A stretch of DNA of 64,000 nt from Flaccisagitta enflata (lineage: Eukaryota > Chaetognatha > Sagittoidea > Aphragmophora), in the NCBI GenBank assembly GCA_965153355.1, contig OZ231127.1:11098001-11162000 (forward strand). Reading direction: 5' to 3'. A program made the position numbers and the translations under genes. The notes under the pieces are model-generated. The model was not told where the DNA came from. It did not search any database and saw nothing but the letters and a program-made list of their open reading frames with translations. Positions within the stretch are counted from its first letter, which is position 1. Every line of letters starts with the position of its first letter. This document shows positions 14,015 through 26,738 of this stretch, piece by piece.

Positions 14015-14346
14015 TTGCTGTTATCACTCTGACTGCGCCATCATTGTCACCGTTTTTTTCAGATGACATGCGAACTAGGGAAAGAAAGCTTGTCTATACC
14101 TCTGTCAATCCATCCATCAGTCGGTTTGTCTGTCTGCTTGTCTGTCTGTCTGTTTGTCCAACTGGTTGTCTGCTTCTCTGCCTGTCGGTCTGTTGTACAG
14201 TTGGTTTGCCTTTCTGTCTTTTCGACTGTCTGTCGGTTGGTTGCTTTAAAACGTTATCGCCAATTCAGCCATCAGGCGAATCAGTTGGCTTGGCATGGCC
14301 ATGTTAGTGCATGCAATGCTTCACTGATCGTATCTCTAGTCTCCAC

Positions 14347-14622
<276 letters not shown>

Positions 14623-14699
14623 ACGAGTCTATATTTGTTTGAATTTAAAACTTTCAAAAGGGTCTCAGACTAAAAACCGCTCTTCTACCACCTTAAATC

Positions 14700-14985
14700 G
14701 CTGCCGCTACCAGCACTGCTACAGCTGCCGGCTTAAGCTGTCGGCTTATGCTGCCGGCTTACGCTGCCGGCCAACTCTGCCATCTACCGCTTCCAGCATC
14801 TAATGCGGACTTACGCCGCGCTGTCGGCTTACGCTGTCGCCTTACGCTGCCGGCTTACGCTGCCGTCGATCACTACAAGCATCTAATGCCGACTTACGCT
14901 GCCAGCATTCGCTGCCGACCACCGCTACCGGCCACTGCTATGGGCATCCGGTACCGGCCACTGCTACCTCCGCGCGCCTGTATGA
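14700..14985. repeat. GGCTTACGCTGCC minisatellite
   Basis: A 12-13-bp unit (GCTTACGCTGCCG and relatives) with interspersed CAGCATCTAATGCCG phrases. Confidence 0.8.
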
Positions 14986-15031
14986 GTTTAAGGTAATTAG
15001 TTTTAAAGCCGACTTCCATATCTTATTCATC

Positions 15032-15436
15032 TTTTTAGATGCGCCCTCGCATCTCTATAAGAGGGTTTGTCGGTCCGTCCGTCAGTCCGTAACGCCTGTG
15101 CGAAAAACGCATATCTCAGCTGTTTTTGGTCACGGCGAGGTCCTTAACTGAATCAAATTATCGACAAAAGTGTTTAATACGATTGGAAGTTTGAACACTA
15201 GATTTTTTTCTGTTTTTGTTTTTATCCATTCTTTGATATATGTAAGAGGGTCTGTCCTTCTTGTCTATATATATACACACAGAGAGCTGGCCTGAGATCA
15301 AGGATGAAGCTATATCTCACGTTTCATTTTTAAAGAAGCGTCTGTCCATCTGTCCCTTGGCCCTCTATATGTCAAGTATGTTTAGCACAAAATTCAATAC
15401 GCGCAGAGACACAGTCAGGACGCATCGTTGCCCGGT
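15032..15436 (-). mobile_element. M1 interspersed repeat, subfamily B
   Basis: Starts TTTTT, then the hairpin AGATGCGCCCTCGCATCT (15037-15054), then CTATAAGAGGGTTTGTC and a GTCCGTCC array. The distal site is GGACGCATC at 15418-15426, followed by GTTGCCCGG, which is paralleled in the copies at 15762 and 57735. Interior non-coding. Confidence 0.6.
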
Positions 15437-15496
15437 CGCTTGTTTCCTTCTCTCTCATTTAAGCTTCTCCGTGTCTGATCATTTTCTCACTCTCGC

Positions 15497-15742
<246 letters not shown>

Positions 15743-15756
15743 CCCGCCCTTCATGA

Positions 15757-15990
15757 TTTTTAGATGCGTCCACGCATCTCTATAAGAGGCTTTGTCCGTC
15801 TGTTGGTCCGTCCGTCTGTCCATTCATTCGTCCGTTCGTTCGTCCGTTCGTCGGTATGTAATACCCGAGTCAAAGACTCAAGAAAATCACAAAAAATGTT
15901 AAGTCATTGCATCATTCCACATAATTGATGCAACATTGCATCATTCTTAACAAGCTAAGCAGCATGTGGACGCATCGTTGTACCCCGGGG
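15757..15990 (-). mobile_element. M1 interspersed repeat, subfamily B
   Basis: TTTTT edge, hairpin AGATGCGTCCACGCATCT (15762-15779), GTCCGTCCG/GTTCGTCC array, distal site GTGGACGCATC (15966-15976). The distal site is the reverse complement of the hairpin arm including the loop bases. Confidence 0.7.
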
Positions 15991-16659
15991 TACTTGTTTA
16001 AAGCTCAAAAACTCCTTTTCAGTGATTTTATTTTAGCTTCTCATACTCCGATAATGAAATACTTCGTTTAGAACTCAATTACGGTGAGTCTTATCTCTTT
16101 TGGAAAATCGGCAGAGCGATTCATGGTAACGTTTCCAAAAATCATTCAATACTACATTTTTAGAAAAAAAAATATAATCCAGTCAAAATTAAGTTCTTGT
16201 TATTTTTTTTTTTCTTTTAGAATTTTGATTGACCTCTTCAATTTTTACTTGCATTCAAGCAAATCTATTCATCGTCATAAAATCATGAAATATCTTTTAA
16301 TAAAGATTAATGCAAGAGTTTTAAAAACATTCAAGAAATTTGTTGCACAATCATAGGATTCTATGCAAAATCTCTAAGAAATATAGATTGCTTATACCTT
16401 ATTTTTTTTTATTCATCTTTATTCCTCAAGTGATTTATCATTTATAATTTATATCATTAATCAGAGAGCCACAGCTAACATTGTGGCGTAGGCCACTGGT
16501 TTTCCATCAAAGACTTCTCTAAGCAATTTACGTCAGTTTCTTACTTTTCCATTTCGTTTTCTTAACTCCATTTCCAATCAGATTGTCATTATGACTTCGG
16601 AGAGTGAAGATGGCCGACTTTCTGCAAACACAAGTTGTTCCAGACAACTCATTCAAGGA
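15991..16659. other. No feature recognised
   Basis: AT-rich, apparently unique DNA. Open frames are short and of simple composition. Confidence 0.5.
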
Positions 16660-16748
16660 GCAGTTATTAACGTTATTAACCTTATTAACGTTAACGTTAT
16701 TAACGTTATTAGCGTTATTAACGTTATAAGAGTTATTACCATTATTAA
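16660..16748. repeat. AACGTTATT minisatellite
   Basis: About ten nine-base units (AACGTTATT, AGCGTTATT). A minus-strand frame through it gives N-N-V repeats. Confidence 0.85.
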
Positions 16749-17005
16749 ACGTGAGTGACTTATAAAACAGAGTCACAGTCAGCCAAGCAAGTCTCCAGAT
16801 CCCCTTGGCCTCTGCAACTGCATGCATAAAAGTTATAATTGTAACAAGCATGACAAATGGAACAACATGAGAAAGAGAGTTCTCAGACATTTGACATACC
16901 TTTTTAAATTTTGGGGAAAAAAATGATCGCAAACACTTGAATTCCTCATCCACTTGAATTAGATCAACATTCTAACAAAATCTAAGAAATGATTCATTTG
17001 GAAAT

Positions 17006-17258
17006 AAGTCGAAGAGACGAAGTCCCTTTGGTCTTTTTGAGTCCTGCAGAGTAAAACGGATTTCCCTTTGTTTTATGAAGCGTTTGGGAAAGTTGCTGCA
17101 TTTTGGGGGCAGAACGGGACTACGCATGAAGTTGATAGCTAAGAAAGAGCTGATTCTGTGCAATCAATAGTTTTGGAGCTATGATTTTTTAAATCTTTTT
17201 TCATTTTTTTTGCATTTTTCGCATTTTTCCCAAAAACGCGGAATCGAGTTAATTGAAG
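17006..17258 (+). repeat. Dispersed repeat R1
   Basis: Matches 25383-25666 over about 250 bp (shared blocks GTCGAAGAGACGAAGTCCC, TTTTGGGGGCAGAA, ATAGTTTTGGAGCTATGA). This copy lacks about 30 bp present in the other. A decayed relative lies near 19690-19870. No terminal inverted repeats or coding potential seen. Confidence 0.8.
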
Positions 17259-17400
<142 letters not shown>

Positions 17401-17640
17401 CGATTGATTAACCGGATTCCTGGGATGATTACAGTGCATTGAACCAATTGACTTTCTTTAGGGGAAAGAAAACTTAAATGAAAATGAATCTTTTAAAATC
17501 ATTTCACGCAAGAAGAAAGTGTTACAGGATCGGTGGACATGACCAGTACTATTACATCTTCAAGAATCGAATGAGAAAATCAAAGTAAGGTCAATACTTA
17601 GCCAATCAGAAGATGATGAATAAAACAATTGGCTTTTCTG

Positions 17641-17703
17641 CCTTACGTTCTCTCAGCATTTACGCCTTTTTTTCCTACGGCGATTAGCCATTATTGGTAC
17701 CCT
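17641..17703 (+). repeat. Dispersed repeat R2
   Basis: Core TTTTTTTCCTACGGCGAT followed by TTATTGGTAC. Related cores occur at 20486-20526 and 26125-26168. All three are short and isolated, likely fragments of an element I cannot define. Confidence 0.5.
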
Positions 17704-17774
17704 TTATTTAGAGGTGGCTGGGCAAGCAGAGCAGTTCATTCCATCATCGGTAAATGCTTCGAAATCGAAAAAGG

Positions 17775-18225
17775 GGGCGTTTCTAGTCAAAGACGATCGC
17801 GTTTTGAAAGGGCCACTCGGTCGCTCGCTACGTTCGTTCGCTCGCACCGCTCACTCCGCTCACTCGCTCCGCAGCGCTCCGCTTTGCAACGCTCGCTTTG
17901 CTCGCTCACTCCGTTCACGGGCTCGCTCACTCACTTCAATCACTCCCTCGTGGGACAGTTGAAATTCTTGAATATGTATTCACACTGTAATCGCGTATCA
18001 CAGGAACAAACACGTTTTGGTGACCTCAAATATGGCCCCTGCCCACCCGCACGCGACTTCGGTAGCCGTGTATCCGGCCTTGTTCAGTACCACTGCCGTT
18101 GTCATACTTTAACATTCCCATATCTTTTTGCTTGACATTGGGGCAATGAGTACCGCTGGCCATCAAAAGCAACTCTTTTCCCCCTATTCTAGACATGCTT
18201 ATTTTCCTTGCTCACTAGAAACACG
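17775..18225. mobile_element. M2 MITE interrupted by M1-derived DNA
   Basis: Left terminus GGGCGTTTCTAGTCA, the reversed GCTCGCTCACTCCG tract, and a plausible right terminus CACTAGAAACACGC near 18211-18225. Between about 18025 and 18108 lies the right end of an M1 copy (CCCACCCGCACGCGACTTCGG to TATCCGGCCTTGTT). Confidence 0.6.
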
Positions 18226-18458
18226 CTCTCTCTCAATTTGACGCTTTTCCTCGTCAAGCAGGCGAAGAAAAAAACGAATCCAACTGAAAAGCCATCATAA
18301 ATGCCAAATGATCGAAATTGTTAAATGACCGGAATTGTAAACTCTTCGACGAGCATCTCGATTCTCGGTGGGTGCTCATTCTGTCCCAGCCCAAACGTGG
18401 CTATCTCACACAACCCGTAGTATCACCACTGTGTATCCGGTTGGTCGGTCGGTTGTTT

Positions 18459-18559
<101 letters not shown>

Positions 18560-18665
18560 TTGGGTAATGAGTAGCGAATCCGCAAGACATGGATAAGTTT
18601 GTTTTTGTTTCTTCGTGCATCTACATCCATATGTTTCTTTATGGCCGAAAACACGCCTTCAGATA

Positions 18666-18842
18666 CAGTTGAACCCCGCTCTAACGGTTTTCAGGGGACC
18701 AACAATTTTTTTCTGTTATAAGCGGACTTCTGTTATTGCCAACAAAGGAAATAAAAAAAATTGACTTGAAGGGATCATGAATCTGCATCTGTTGTAAGCG
18801 GAATTCCGTTTGTGGCGGGTCCGTTAGAGCGGGGTTCAACTG
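18666..18842. mobile_element. Tc1/mariner-type MITE
   Basis: A 177-bp element with near-perfect inverted ends CAGTTGAACCCCGCTCTAAC and GTTAGAGCGGGGTTCAACTG, flanked by TA on both sides. Inner arms pair further (TAAGCGGA, CGGAATTCCG). Relatives: 51594-51768, 55013-55185, 57333-57702 and a fragment at 62993-63075. Confidence 0.88.
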
Positions 18843-19038
18843 TACCATTTTCCAGACTCAAATCCAAGCCTCTGTGCTAAAATCCCAATCTCGAGATTGA
18901 AAACCTGGCTTCAAGTTCAAGAACTGAAACCCATCTTTAAGGCCTAACTTCAGGCTTGATGCAAAAAGTTCTGAGGTGGAAACTAAAATCCCAGCCATGA
19001 GGCCATACCGATCTTGTTTAGATATGAAAGAGAGCTGA

Positions 19039-19443
<405 letters not shown>

Positions 19444-19516
19444 TGCTGCTGCTTCCATCACCTTTTATTCCTCTTCCCAAAACCTTGACGGAAATAGAAA
19501 TTCGCGAACCAAGTTT

Positions 19517-19640
19517 TTTTTTTTTTTTTTTTTTTTTTTGCGGACTCGCGACTCTATAAGAGGCTTTGTCTGTCCATCCATTGGTCTGTGGGTCTGTTGG
19601 CCCCTCCATGCGTTGGTCCAAAACGCTCTGGCTGAAAAAT
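19517..19640 (-). repeat. Truncated M1 copy after a poly-T run
   Basis: A 23-bp T run leads into GCGGACTCGCGACTCTATAAGAGGCTTTGTC, a subfamily A/B hybrid edge, and GTCCATCC words. The distal end is missing. Confidence 0.6.
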
Positions 19641-19979
19641 GTTTGTAAATGCGCCATTAAGATTGCTACGGGTAAGTGTTTATCGGGAAAAAAGTCGAAG
19701 TCAGTCTTCGACTTTTTGACATATTCGAGAGAAACAGGGTTTTCATTTTCTTATGAGAAAGTTTCGGAACTCCTTAGCGCGATTGGTCCCTTGGATGAAA
19801 TTGATAAGGTAGGTAAATTTGATAATTCTCTTTCATTTGGCGCCAAGCAGAATGCTCTAGGACAAATATTTTTTGCGCTAAGTTTTTTCAAGATTTATTT
19901 ACGAAAATTCAAATAGAATTTTTTTTCAATTTTTTATGATTTTGTGTAGGATCAATCAAGGAGTGTATTGATGTTCAAT

Positions 19980-20460
19980 TGAGCATGCAAATACAAAAAA
20001 ACATGTTTATGAGCACACTTGCTCATCTGTGAGGGTGTTTTGGAGCATTTTAGCTCATTTAGCTCACTTAGCTCAGTCTATTCTTTCTGATTTCAAATAT
20101 GATAATCAATAAATATTTTCTTACTTGTTTAATCAGGCAAATAAAAAAAACATGTCAGTGAGCAGAGCTGCTCATCTGTGAGGGCGTTTTCAAATATTTT
20201 AGCTCATTTAGCTCATTTAACTTGCACTTTTTGTCTGATTTTAAATAGGATAAATAAGTTGATGTTTTGATTTAAGCATGCAGATACAAGAAAGCATATC
20301 AGTGAGCAAAGCTGGTTGTCTGGTTGAATCATTTTGAATATTTTAGCTCATCTAGCTTTTTGGCTCAGTCCTATTTTTCTCTGATTTTCAGTGTAGTCAA
20401 TACATACAATTGCTTTTGATTTGATCTAACAAAAAAAAATTTCAGTGACTGAAGATAAAA
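19980..20460. repeat. Tandem repeat, about 150-bp unit, three copies
   Basis: The order GCAAATACAA, AACATG, CAGTGAGCA, CTCATCTGTGAGGG, TTTTAGCTCATTTAGCTC and TCTGATTT repeats from about 19986, 20143 and 20278. The third copy is the most diverged. GAGC/GCTC words dominate. Confidence 0.75.
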
Positions 20461-20485
20461 GCATGGTGAAAAGTGACCAATGCTT

Positions 20486-20526
20486 ACGACTTTTTTCCTC
20501 ACGGCGACAGCCGCCATTACTGGTAT
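20486..20526 (+). repeat. Dispersed repeat R2
   Basis: Core TTACGACTTTTTTCCTCACG followed by CATTACTGGTA, matching 26125-26168 more closely than 17641-17703. Confidence 0.5.
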
Positions 20527-20898
20527 ATAGATGTGGATGTTATTAGGTGTCAGTGTGCGTTAGACCCTTGCGGCAGAGCATTTCCGCCACGATTTCGACG
20601 CAATTTCGACGCACCTCCTAATCGCCAGGCGACTTCCGGTTCCGGATAGCGCTAAAACCGCGGTTTCCGGTTTCCGGTTTCTAGTTTTTCAGGGCATTTA
20701 TCACTTGTTGCTTCTGATACAATGTGCTACTTATACTGTTAAAAATTGGTTTGAATTGCGCTTAATGTTTTTGATTGACTTTAAGAAAACCATTCCCATC
20801 GCGTTTTGTATTCAGCAATTTTGTTTCCATTTTTTTTTTTCTATCTCATTTTTTTTATGCCAAGGACAATTAAAAAAAGCACAAAATGAAAAGAAATG

Positions 20899-20915
20899 TG
20901 AGAGAGAGAGAGTGA

Positions 20916-20995
<80 letters not shown>

Positions 20996-21120
20996 GCATC
21001 ATCCATGAATTGACTGAAACAGGTGCAATCGATTTGGTTATCATACAACGCAATCACTTGATCACTTGAAATGTGTGGTCCATGAAGTCCGGAAGTGCTA
21101 TTGTTAAGTCGCGAAGTGAG

Positions 21121-21192
<72 letters not shown>
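20899..21192. repeat. Two (GA)n microsatellites
   Basis: GA at 20899-20991 and again at 21121-21192, with about 130 bp of ordinary sequence between them. Confidence 0.96.
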
Positions 21193-21195
<3 letters not shown>

Positions 21196-21415
21196 CAGTT
21201 ACATGTTGGTAGACAAAGATAGGTAATCGATCAATGGCGGTTTTAGGTAGGCAAAACCTGCCCACGATTAGTAATGAAAAATTGCCACACGATCTAACTT
21301 ATCGATTTCCTCGCACGGCTCTAGTGTGCGTGTGTGGGGGAGGGGGGGGAGTCGTGCGCCACTTCCCACCCGTCCGTGACGATATTGTTAACCCGTGTTA
21401 CTTGTTCTCTTCTTT

Positions 21416-21560
21416 TTTAGTCGCGGACACCTTGCCGTGTCGGTCTGTCGGTAGGTCAGTCTGTCGGTTCGTCCATCACATTCCTGAATTGCGAGCGGTT
21501 TTTGCATGACTGCCCCTGCCCAACCGCCCGCGATTGTGGTGCGGTGTATCCGGCCTTGTT
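21416..21560 (-). mobile_element. M1 interspersed repeat, subfamily A variant
   Basis: TTTTTAGTCGCGGAC edge (21419-21428), but the second hairpin arm has drifted. A GTCGGTCTGTCGG array follows, then CCCCTGCCCAACC, the distal site GCCCGCGATT (21526-21535) and GTATCCGGCCTTGTT. Confidence 0.7.
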
Positions 21561-21628
21561 TGGTACATATTTGTGCAGAAGTCGTGATAGCAGTGGGCCG
21601 ACTGGGCCGAGTGGGAACTGGCCAAGAG

Positions 21629-22160
21629 AGTGGGTGTGTTTCTACTGACCACAAGAATCATTCCCTTTAATCTGTATGTCTCTATCTTTGTCTCATTTCC
21701 CTCTATTTCTTATGTCTCTATCTCTATCTCTCCAGGGTGTGTTTATACTGACCATAAGAATCATTCCCTTTAATCTGCATGTCTCTATCTTTGTCTCATT
21801 TCCCTCTATTTCTTATGTCTCTATCTCTATCTCTCCAGGGCGTGTTTCTACTGACGACCAGAATCATTCCCTTTAATCTGTATGTCTCTATCTTTGTCTC
21901 ATTTCCCTCTATTTCTTATATCTCTATCTCTATCTCTCCAGGGTGTGTTTCTACTGACCACAAGAATCATTCCCTTTAATCTGTATGTCTCTATCTTTGT
22001 CTCATTTCCCTCTATTTCTTATATCTCTATCTCTATCTCTCCAGGGTGTGTTTCTACTGACCACAAGAATCATTCCCTTTAATCTGTATGTCTCTATCTT
22101 TGTCTCATTTCCCTCTATTTCTTATATCTCTATCTCTATCTCTCCAGGGTGTATTTCTAC
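21629..22160. repeat. 103-bp tandem repeat, about five copies
   Basis: Exact 103-bp spacing with very high identity between units. Each unit starts with GTGTTTCTACTGACCACAAG, which is the left terminus of an M2 element, followed by TC-rich DNA including CTTTGTCTCATTTCCCTC. The last unit runs into the M2 body, so the array is an amplified M2 end. Confidence 0.88.
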
Positions 22161-23246
22161 TGACGACAAGAATCTCGATTGTTCTCATGAAACGCGTTTT
22201 CAGCATGAAACATATAGCCAGGATTTCAACCGTCCCACGAGGGAGTGATTGAAGTGAGTGAGCGAGCCCGTGAACGGAGCAAGCAAGTGAGCAACTTGAG
22301 CATAGCAAGAAGAGCGCTGCGGAGCGAGTGAGCAGAGTGAGCAGTGCAAGCGAACTAACATAGCTAGCGACCAAGTGGCCACGGCGTCCAGGAACAAACC
22401 ATAGGTCTAAAAAAATGCTCAAGACTCCTGACCTGGGAAAAAGTTTTTTTTGATGCATTAGCTATCAATTTATGGCGAAAATTAAAAAATCGGCTTGGAA
22501 ATATAAAATTGATGGTCAAATAATAGCCAAAAAAGGCATTTTTAAGCATATTTTAGATTAAAAATTGTATTCATGGCTTCTAAAAGTATGTAGAAATGTA
22601 TAATTAGTTTGGCTACAGTGGTTGCACTAATGCTTTTACCTACTTCAGTTTGTTCAGAGTGATTTTCTAATAATCAAAACAAAAAAATGCCAAAAACTGT
22701 TGTAAAATGACTATTTTTTGTTATTTTTTGTTATTTCTAAGCTCTAAACTATCAAATATTTCTTAAAACTAGCTGGATTATATTCCAGCATGTGTATCTC
22801 AATAATGTTTCTACACTTTTCATAGTCTTCAAGAATTTTAAATAAGTAATTATGAAAATTGGCTGAAAAAAAAATCAATTTTATAGTTTGAAATAGCTTT
22901 TTTAGTTTTTATCTATAAAATAACCCTCTGAACTTACCAAATAGGTAAAACCATTATTACAGCAACTATTGCCACACTTTTCAGATATTTTTTAAACAGC
23001 TTGAAGCTACAATTCTAATTTCTGATATAAAAAATATATAAAAATGCTTCATTTTTGCTATCTTTAAGCTTTGAATTCTATATTTCCAAGCCGATTTTTT
23101 AATTTTTGCCATAAATTGATAGCTAATGCATAAAAAAAAACTTTTTCCCAGGTCAGGAGTCTTGAGCATTTTTTTAGACCCATGGTTTGTTCCTGGACGC
23201 CGTGTGGCCAAATCAAAATGCGGTTGTCTGTGAGAAGAAACGCGCA
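22150..23246. mobile_element. M2 MITE carrying a nested TIR element
   Basis: The M2 body (GAGTGAGTGAGCGAGCC tract) ends at AAGTGGCC (22380) and resumes at 23204 with GTGGCCAAATCAAAATGCGG, finishing with GAGAAGAAACGCGC. The other copies read continuously across this point, which defines the inserted element. Confidence 0.8.
22381..23203. mobile_element. TIR element with about 130-bp inverted ends
   Basis: An 823-bp insertion. Left end ACGGCGTCCAGGAACAAACC and right end GGTTTGTTCCTGGACGCCGT are inverted copies, and the similarity runs inward for about 130 bp with few differences. GTGGCC lies on both sides (22375-22380, 23204-23209), a 6-bp target duplication. The interior is AT-rich with no transposase frame. 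Long arms can suggest Mutator-like or similar elements, but the short duplication leaves the superfamily open. Confidence 0.88.
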
Positions 23247-23755
23247 CTATATCTTCTTTTTTTTCATTGGATGCTAGAAATAAATCAGATATGATAATGG
23301 AAAAATACCGACATGAAGAATGTTGATGGAACAGGGCAATCCGGCTTATAAAGCAGACAGACAGTAACACAACAGATTGCCGCAGATTGTCACTCCCAAA
23401 CAGACATGTAGATTTGATACTTATAGCGTAAATATGGTCATCAGGATGTTAACTGCGTTTGGTTATTTTTTGACCATACTAGGATAAATAGGATTGTTGT
23501 GAATGGTAAAGACTAGAAATTCTGGTGGCGTATGCCACGCGCTATCTAGCTCATAAACATTTCAACAAAATAACTCTCCCCTCCTTAAATGTTTTTAGAC
23601 CATTCTTTTGCAAATACTGTTTGCTCCCTATTGCTTCAATTAGGGTATCAATTTTGTTTTGTTTGTCAATTCTGAACGCCTTGAGCTAAGCTAATAGGAT
23701 GCGGTTTGCGACAGTTGGTCAGAAATTTGAAGTAGTTTTAGAACCTCACTAGTTT
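23247..23755. other. No feature recognised
   Basis: Ordinary AT-rich DNA. Confidence 0.45.
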
Positions 23756-23875
23756 TTAGGTGCGACAAAGCACCTCTATATCTGGCTGTGTCCGTTGGTC
23801 GGTCGGTTGGGTAACGCATTCGTTCGACAATCTACATGTCGCACCTTACTTATTATTGGCCTACTTGGCCTTGTT
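23753..23875 (-). mobile_element. M1-type repeat, subfamily D
   Basis: TTTTT edge, hairpin AGGTGCGACAAAGCACCT (23758-23775), CTCTATATCTGGCTGTGTCCG, GGTCGGTCGG, distal site GTCGCACCT (23838-23846), then ATTGGCCTACTTGGCCTTGTT. A relative with the same right edge lies at 42497-42610. The arm differs from subfamily A, yet the distal site matches its own arm. Confidence 0.7.
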
Positions 23876-24173
23876 ATAAAGGTTTTTGATTCTTAATCAC
23901 TGTAAATGTTTGCTGATATTTTCATATGAGCTAGATAGTAAGTTGTCTACATACACTGTCATACAACTGATGCAAGCGAATATTAGGGTTGCCAGTGGCG
24001 TATTGCACCACGTTAACTGGTCGGGGTTGACTAGTTTTGCGTCTCCTCCTTTTCCTCTACCCAGTTTCTTGCCCCAAAATGTTTTTTCCAACTTTTTTAT
24101 TTGCTCCCATTAACCTGAACAAAAAAACACTCATTAGACCGTTTTCCCCGTTCGCGTATTTTCGAATTTCTAC

Positions 24174-24562
<389 letters not shown>

Positions 24563-24876
24563 CATAGAACTAAAACTGCAAACATTCTCTTGACTTCCTC
24601 CTTTTGAAAGCGGTAAAAGCAATTCCAGCTTTAGAGAAAACCTTCGACTATTTTTTCCCAAATTGTTTTCCATTTTCTTCTTTTTCTTTTTCTGATTCTT
24701 TTTTTTTTCAAATATGACGCCGCTTTCTTGCGCACTCATGAAATACGACTGCGCCTTCGCCCCCCCCCCACCCCCCACCTTGGTCCGGCTTCAATTATAT
24801 CGATGGCGATGCCCATCGCTTTCCGTCAAAATATTTACGCCAAAATGGTTTCACGCGCGTTTTGTCCGTGAAAAAA

Positions 24877-25025
24877 ACAAGGCCTTATTCATGGCAGCAT
24901 AAGTCGCAGACGGGTGGGCAGGAGCGGAAATCCTCGAAAAGCGACTTTGGGACAGACCGACGGACCAAAGGAGCAAAGGACAGACCGATAAGCGGCTTGT
25001 AGAGTCGCGCGTCCGCGACTAAAAA
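24877..25025 (+). mobile_element. M1 interspersed repeat, subfamily A variant
   Basis: ACAAGGCC start, distal site AGTCGCAGAC (24902-24911), GGGTGGGCAGGAGC, a GACC array, hairpin AGTCGCGCGTCCGCGACT (25003-25020) and AAAAA. The distal site matches the reverse-strand arm at nine of ten positions. Confidence 0.75.
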
Positions 25026-25054
25026 TGAATCATGAAGGCCACCTTGATCAGCGG

Positions 25055-25262
25055 GGAGGAGGCGATCATCGGACGCGATCATCGGACGCGATCATCGGAC
25101 GCGATCATCGGACGCGATTATCGGACGCGATCATCGGACGCGATCATCGGACGCGATCATCGGACGTGATCATCGGACGCGATCGTCGGACACGATCATT
25201 GGACGCGATCATCGGACGTGATCATCGGACGTGATCATCGGACGTGATCATCGAATGCGATT
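25055..25262. repeat. 13-bp minisatellite GCGATCATCGGAC
   Basis: About fifteen regular 13-bp units with scattered single changes (GTGATC, GCGATT). Degenerate units continue to about 25320. Confidence 0.95.
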
Positions 25263-25382
25263 TCGAGATGCGACCATCAGATTCGTTCATCGCCGGTGAC
25301 TCATGGGACGCTGTCACCAGACGAGCGGCGCCGAAATCCGGAGAGCCGCTAAAAAAGAAAAAGAATTGATGATTTGGAAAAA

Positions 25383-25666
25383 AAGTCGAAGAGACGAAGT
25401 CCCTTTGGTCTTTTTGCGTCCTGCAGAGGAAAATAGATTTCCCTTTGTATTAAGAAGCGTTTGGGCAAATTGATGCGTTTTGGGGGCAGAATGAGACTAT
25501 GCATGAAATTAATAGCTAAGAAAGAACTAATTCTCCTCTTTCAGATGATGCCAAGCAGAATTCTGTGCGAGCAATAGTTTTGGAGCTATGATTTTTTAAA
25601 TCTTTTTATATTTTTTCGCATTTCTTGCATTTTTCCCATAAACGAGGAATCGAGTGAATTGAAATG
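25383..25666 (+). repeat. Dispersed repeat R1
   Basis: Second, slightly longer copy of the repeat at 17006-17258, with an extra segment CTCTTTCAGATGATGCCAAG. A short M1-like fragment (CTATAAGAGGCTTTGTCC, near 25725) follows. Confidence 0.8.
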
Positions 25667-25914
25667 TCCCAGGTGATGATTGTGTATCCTTGCAGCACAG
25701 TCTCTCTCATTTCAACTCTGGACGCTATAAGAGGCTTTGTCCATCAGTCCATCCATTGGTCTGTTGGTGTGTCTGTCCGTCCAAGTGAAAAAGTGGAAAA
25801 ACAAGCGGTCTAGATGCTTGTGTGAGGGGGTTTAAGTTGGGGTGTGGATGGGGGGTTGGATGCCTCTGTTCACCTGTCCGGAACAATATTGTAACCACAT
25901 GTTACATGAGAGAA

Positions 25915-26000
25915 GGGGAGAGAGAGAAAGAGAGAGAGAAAAGGGGAGAGAGAGAATGAGAATGGGAGAGAGAAAGAGAGAGAGAAGGAGAGAAAGAGAA
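25915..26000. repeat. Imperfect GA-rich repeat
   Basis: GAGA with AGGGGAG and AATGGGAG interruptions. Non-coding. Confidence 0.8.
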
Positions 26001-26583
26001 GGGCAAACAAAGAACAAACAGAGAAACACATGTAGAGAGTGGAACAAACCAAAAAGATGCCCAGAGAAAATTAAAAGGCAATCAACCAGACAAAACACAA
26101 TGACAAAAAATCCAAAACCTCGCACTTACGACTTTTTTCCTACGGCGAGAGTCACCTTTATTGGTACAATCAGAATGAAGAGAGGAGTGAATGTGTATAT
26201 AAATTGAAATTTGAGTGTTTGAGGATAGAAATCAAAGGCAGGGGGGGGGAATCAAAAGCGACTCAATGATATACACCCTTGATGATTTCTGAAATTTGTG
26301 ACAGTTAAAGAAATAACCATTGTCTAATACGTAGTCTGAGATAAGTCTTGCATATACACAATGTGTATAACACATTCATGGCAAAATAGCAAAAATCTTC
26401 GCGTGATTTGTTGGCCGGATGATACATGATGTATATACTGTTTGATTCCAAAATACTATTGAATCTAATACGTCATGTTACCCCTGGCAAGGTGCCCAAG
26501 ATTCTTCATCGCCACAACCTAAGACGCCGCAACGCGGTGGTGGTCCCTGCCGCCCTCGTCACTAGCCCACTATGAAATCACGC

Positions 26584-26736
26584 TTTTTAGTTGCGGACAC
26601 GCAACTCTATAAGAGGCTTTGTCCGTCCGTCGATCCGTCGGTCCGTCCGTAACCATCGAGTCGAAAATTGAGAAAACGCGCATTTCCGCCCCTGCCCACC
26701 CGTCCGCAACTGATGGCCGTGTATCCGGCCTTGTTC
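26584..26736 (-). mobile_element. M1 interspersed repeat, TTGCG-armed variant
   Basis: TTTTT edge, hairpin AGTTGCGGACACGCAACT (26589-26606), CTATAAGAGGCTTTGTCC, a GTCCGTCCG array, GCCCCTGCCCACCC, distal site GTCCGCAACT (26702-26711), and GTATCCGGCCTTGTT. Compared with the AGTCGCG copies, both arms and the distal site carry the same C-to-T change. Confidence 0.85.
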
Positions 26737-26738
26737 AT

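Noticed and set aside
16528-16953. 141-codon minus-strand frame with a hydrophobic stretch
   Set aside because: Its middle is the AACGTTATT minisatellite (N-N-V repeats) and no motif or splice context supports it.
21676-22248. Four 66-87-codon frames spaced exactly 103 bp apart
   Set aside because: They are the same frame in successive units of the tandem repeat; not a gene family.
25055-25262. Regular 13-bp repeats resembling a CRISPR array
   Set aside because: Units are contiguous without spacers and the genome is eukaryotic; a minisatellite.
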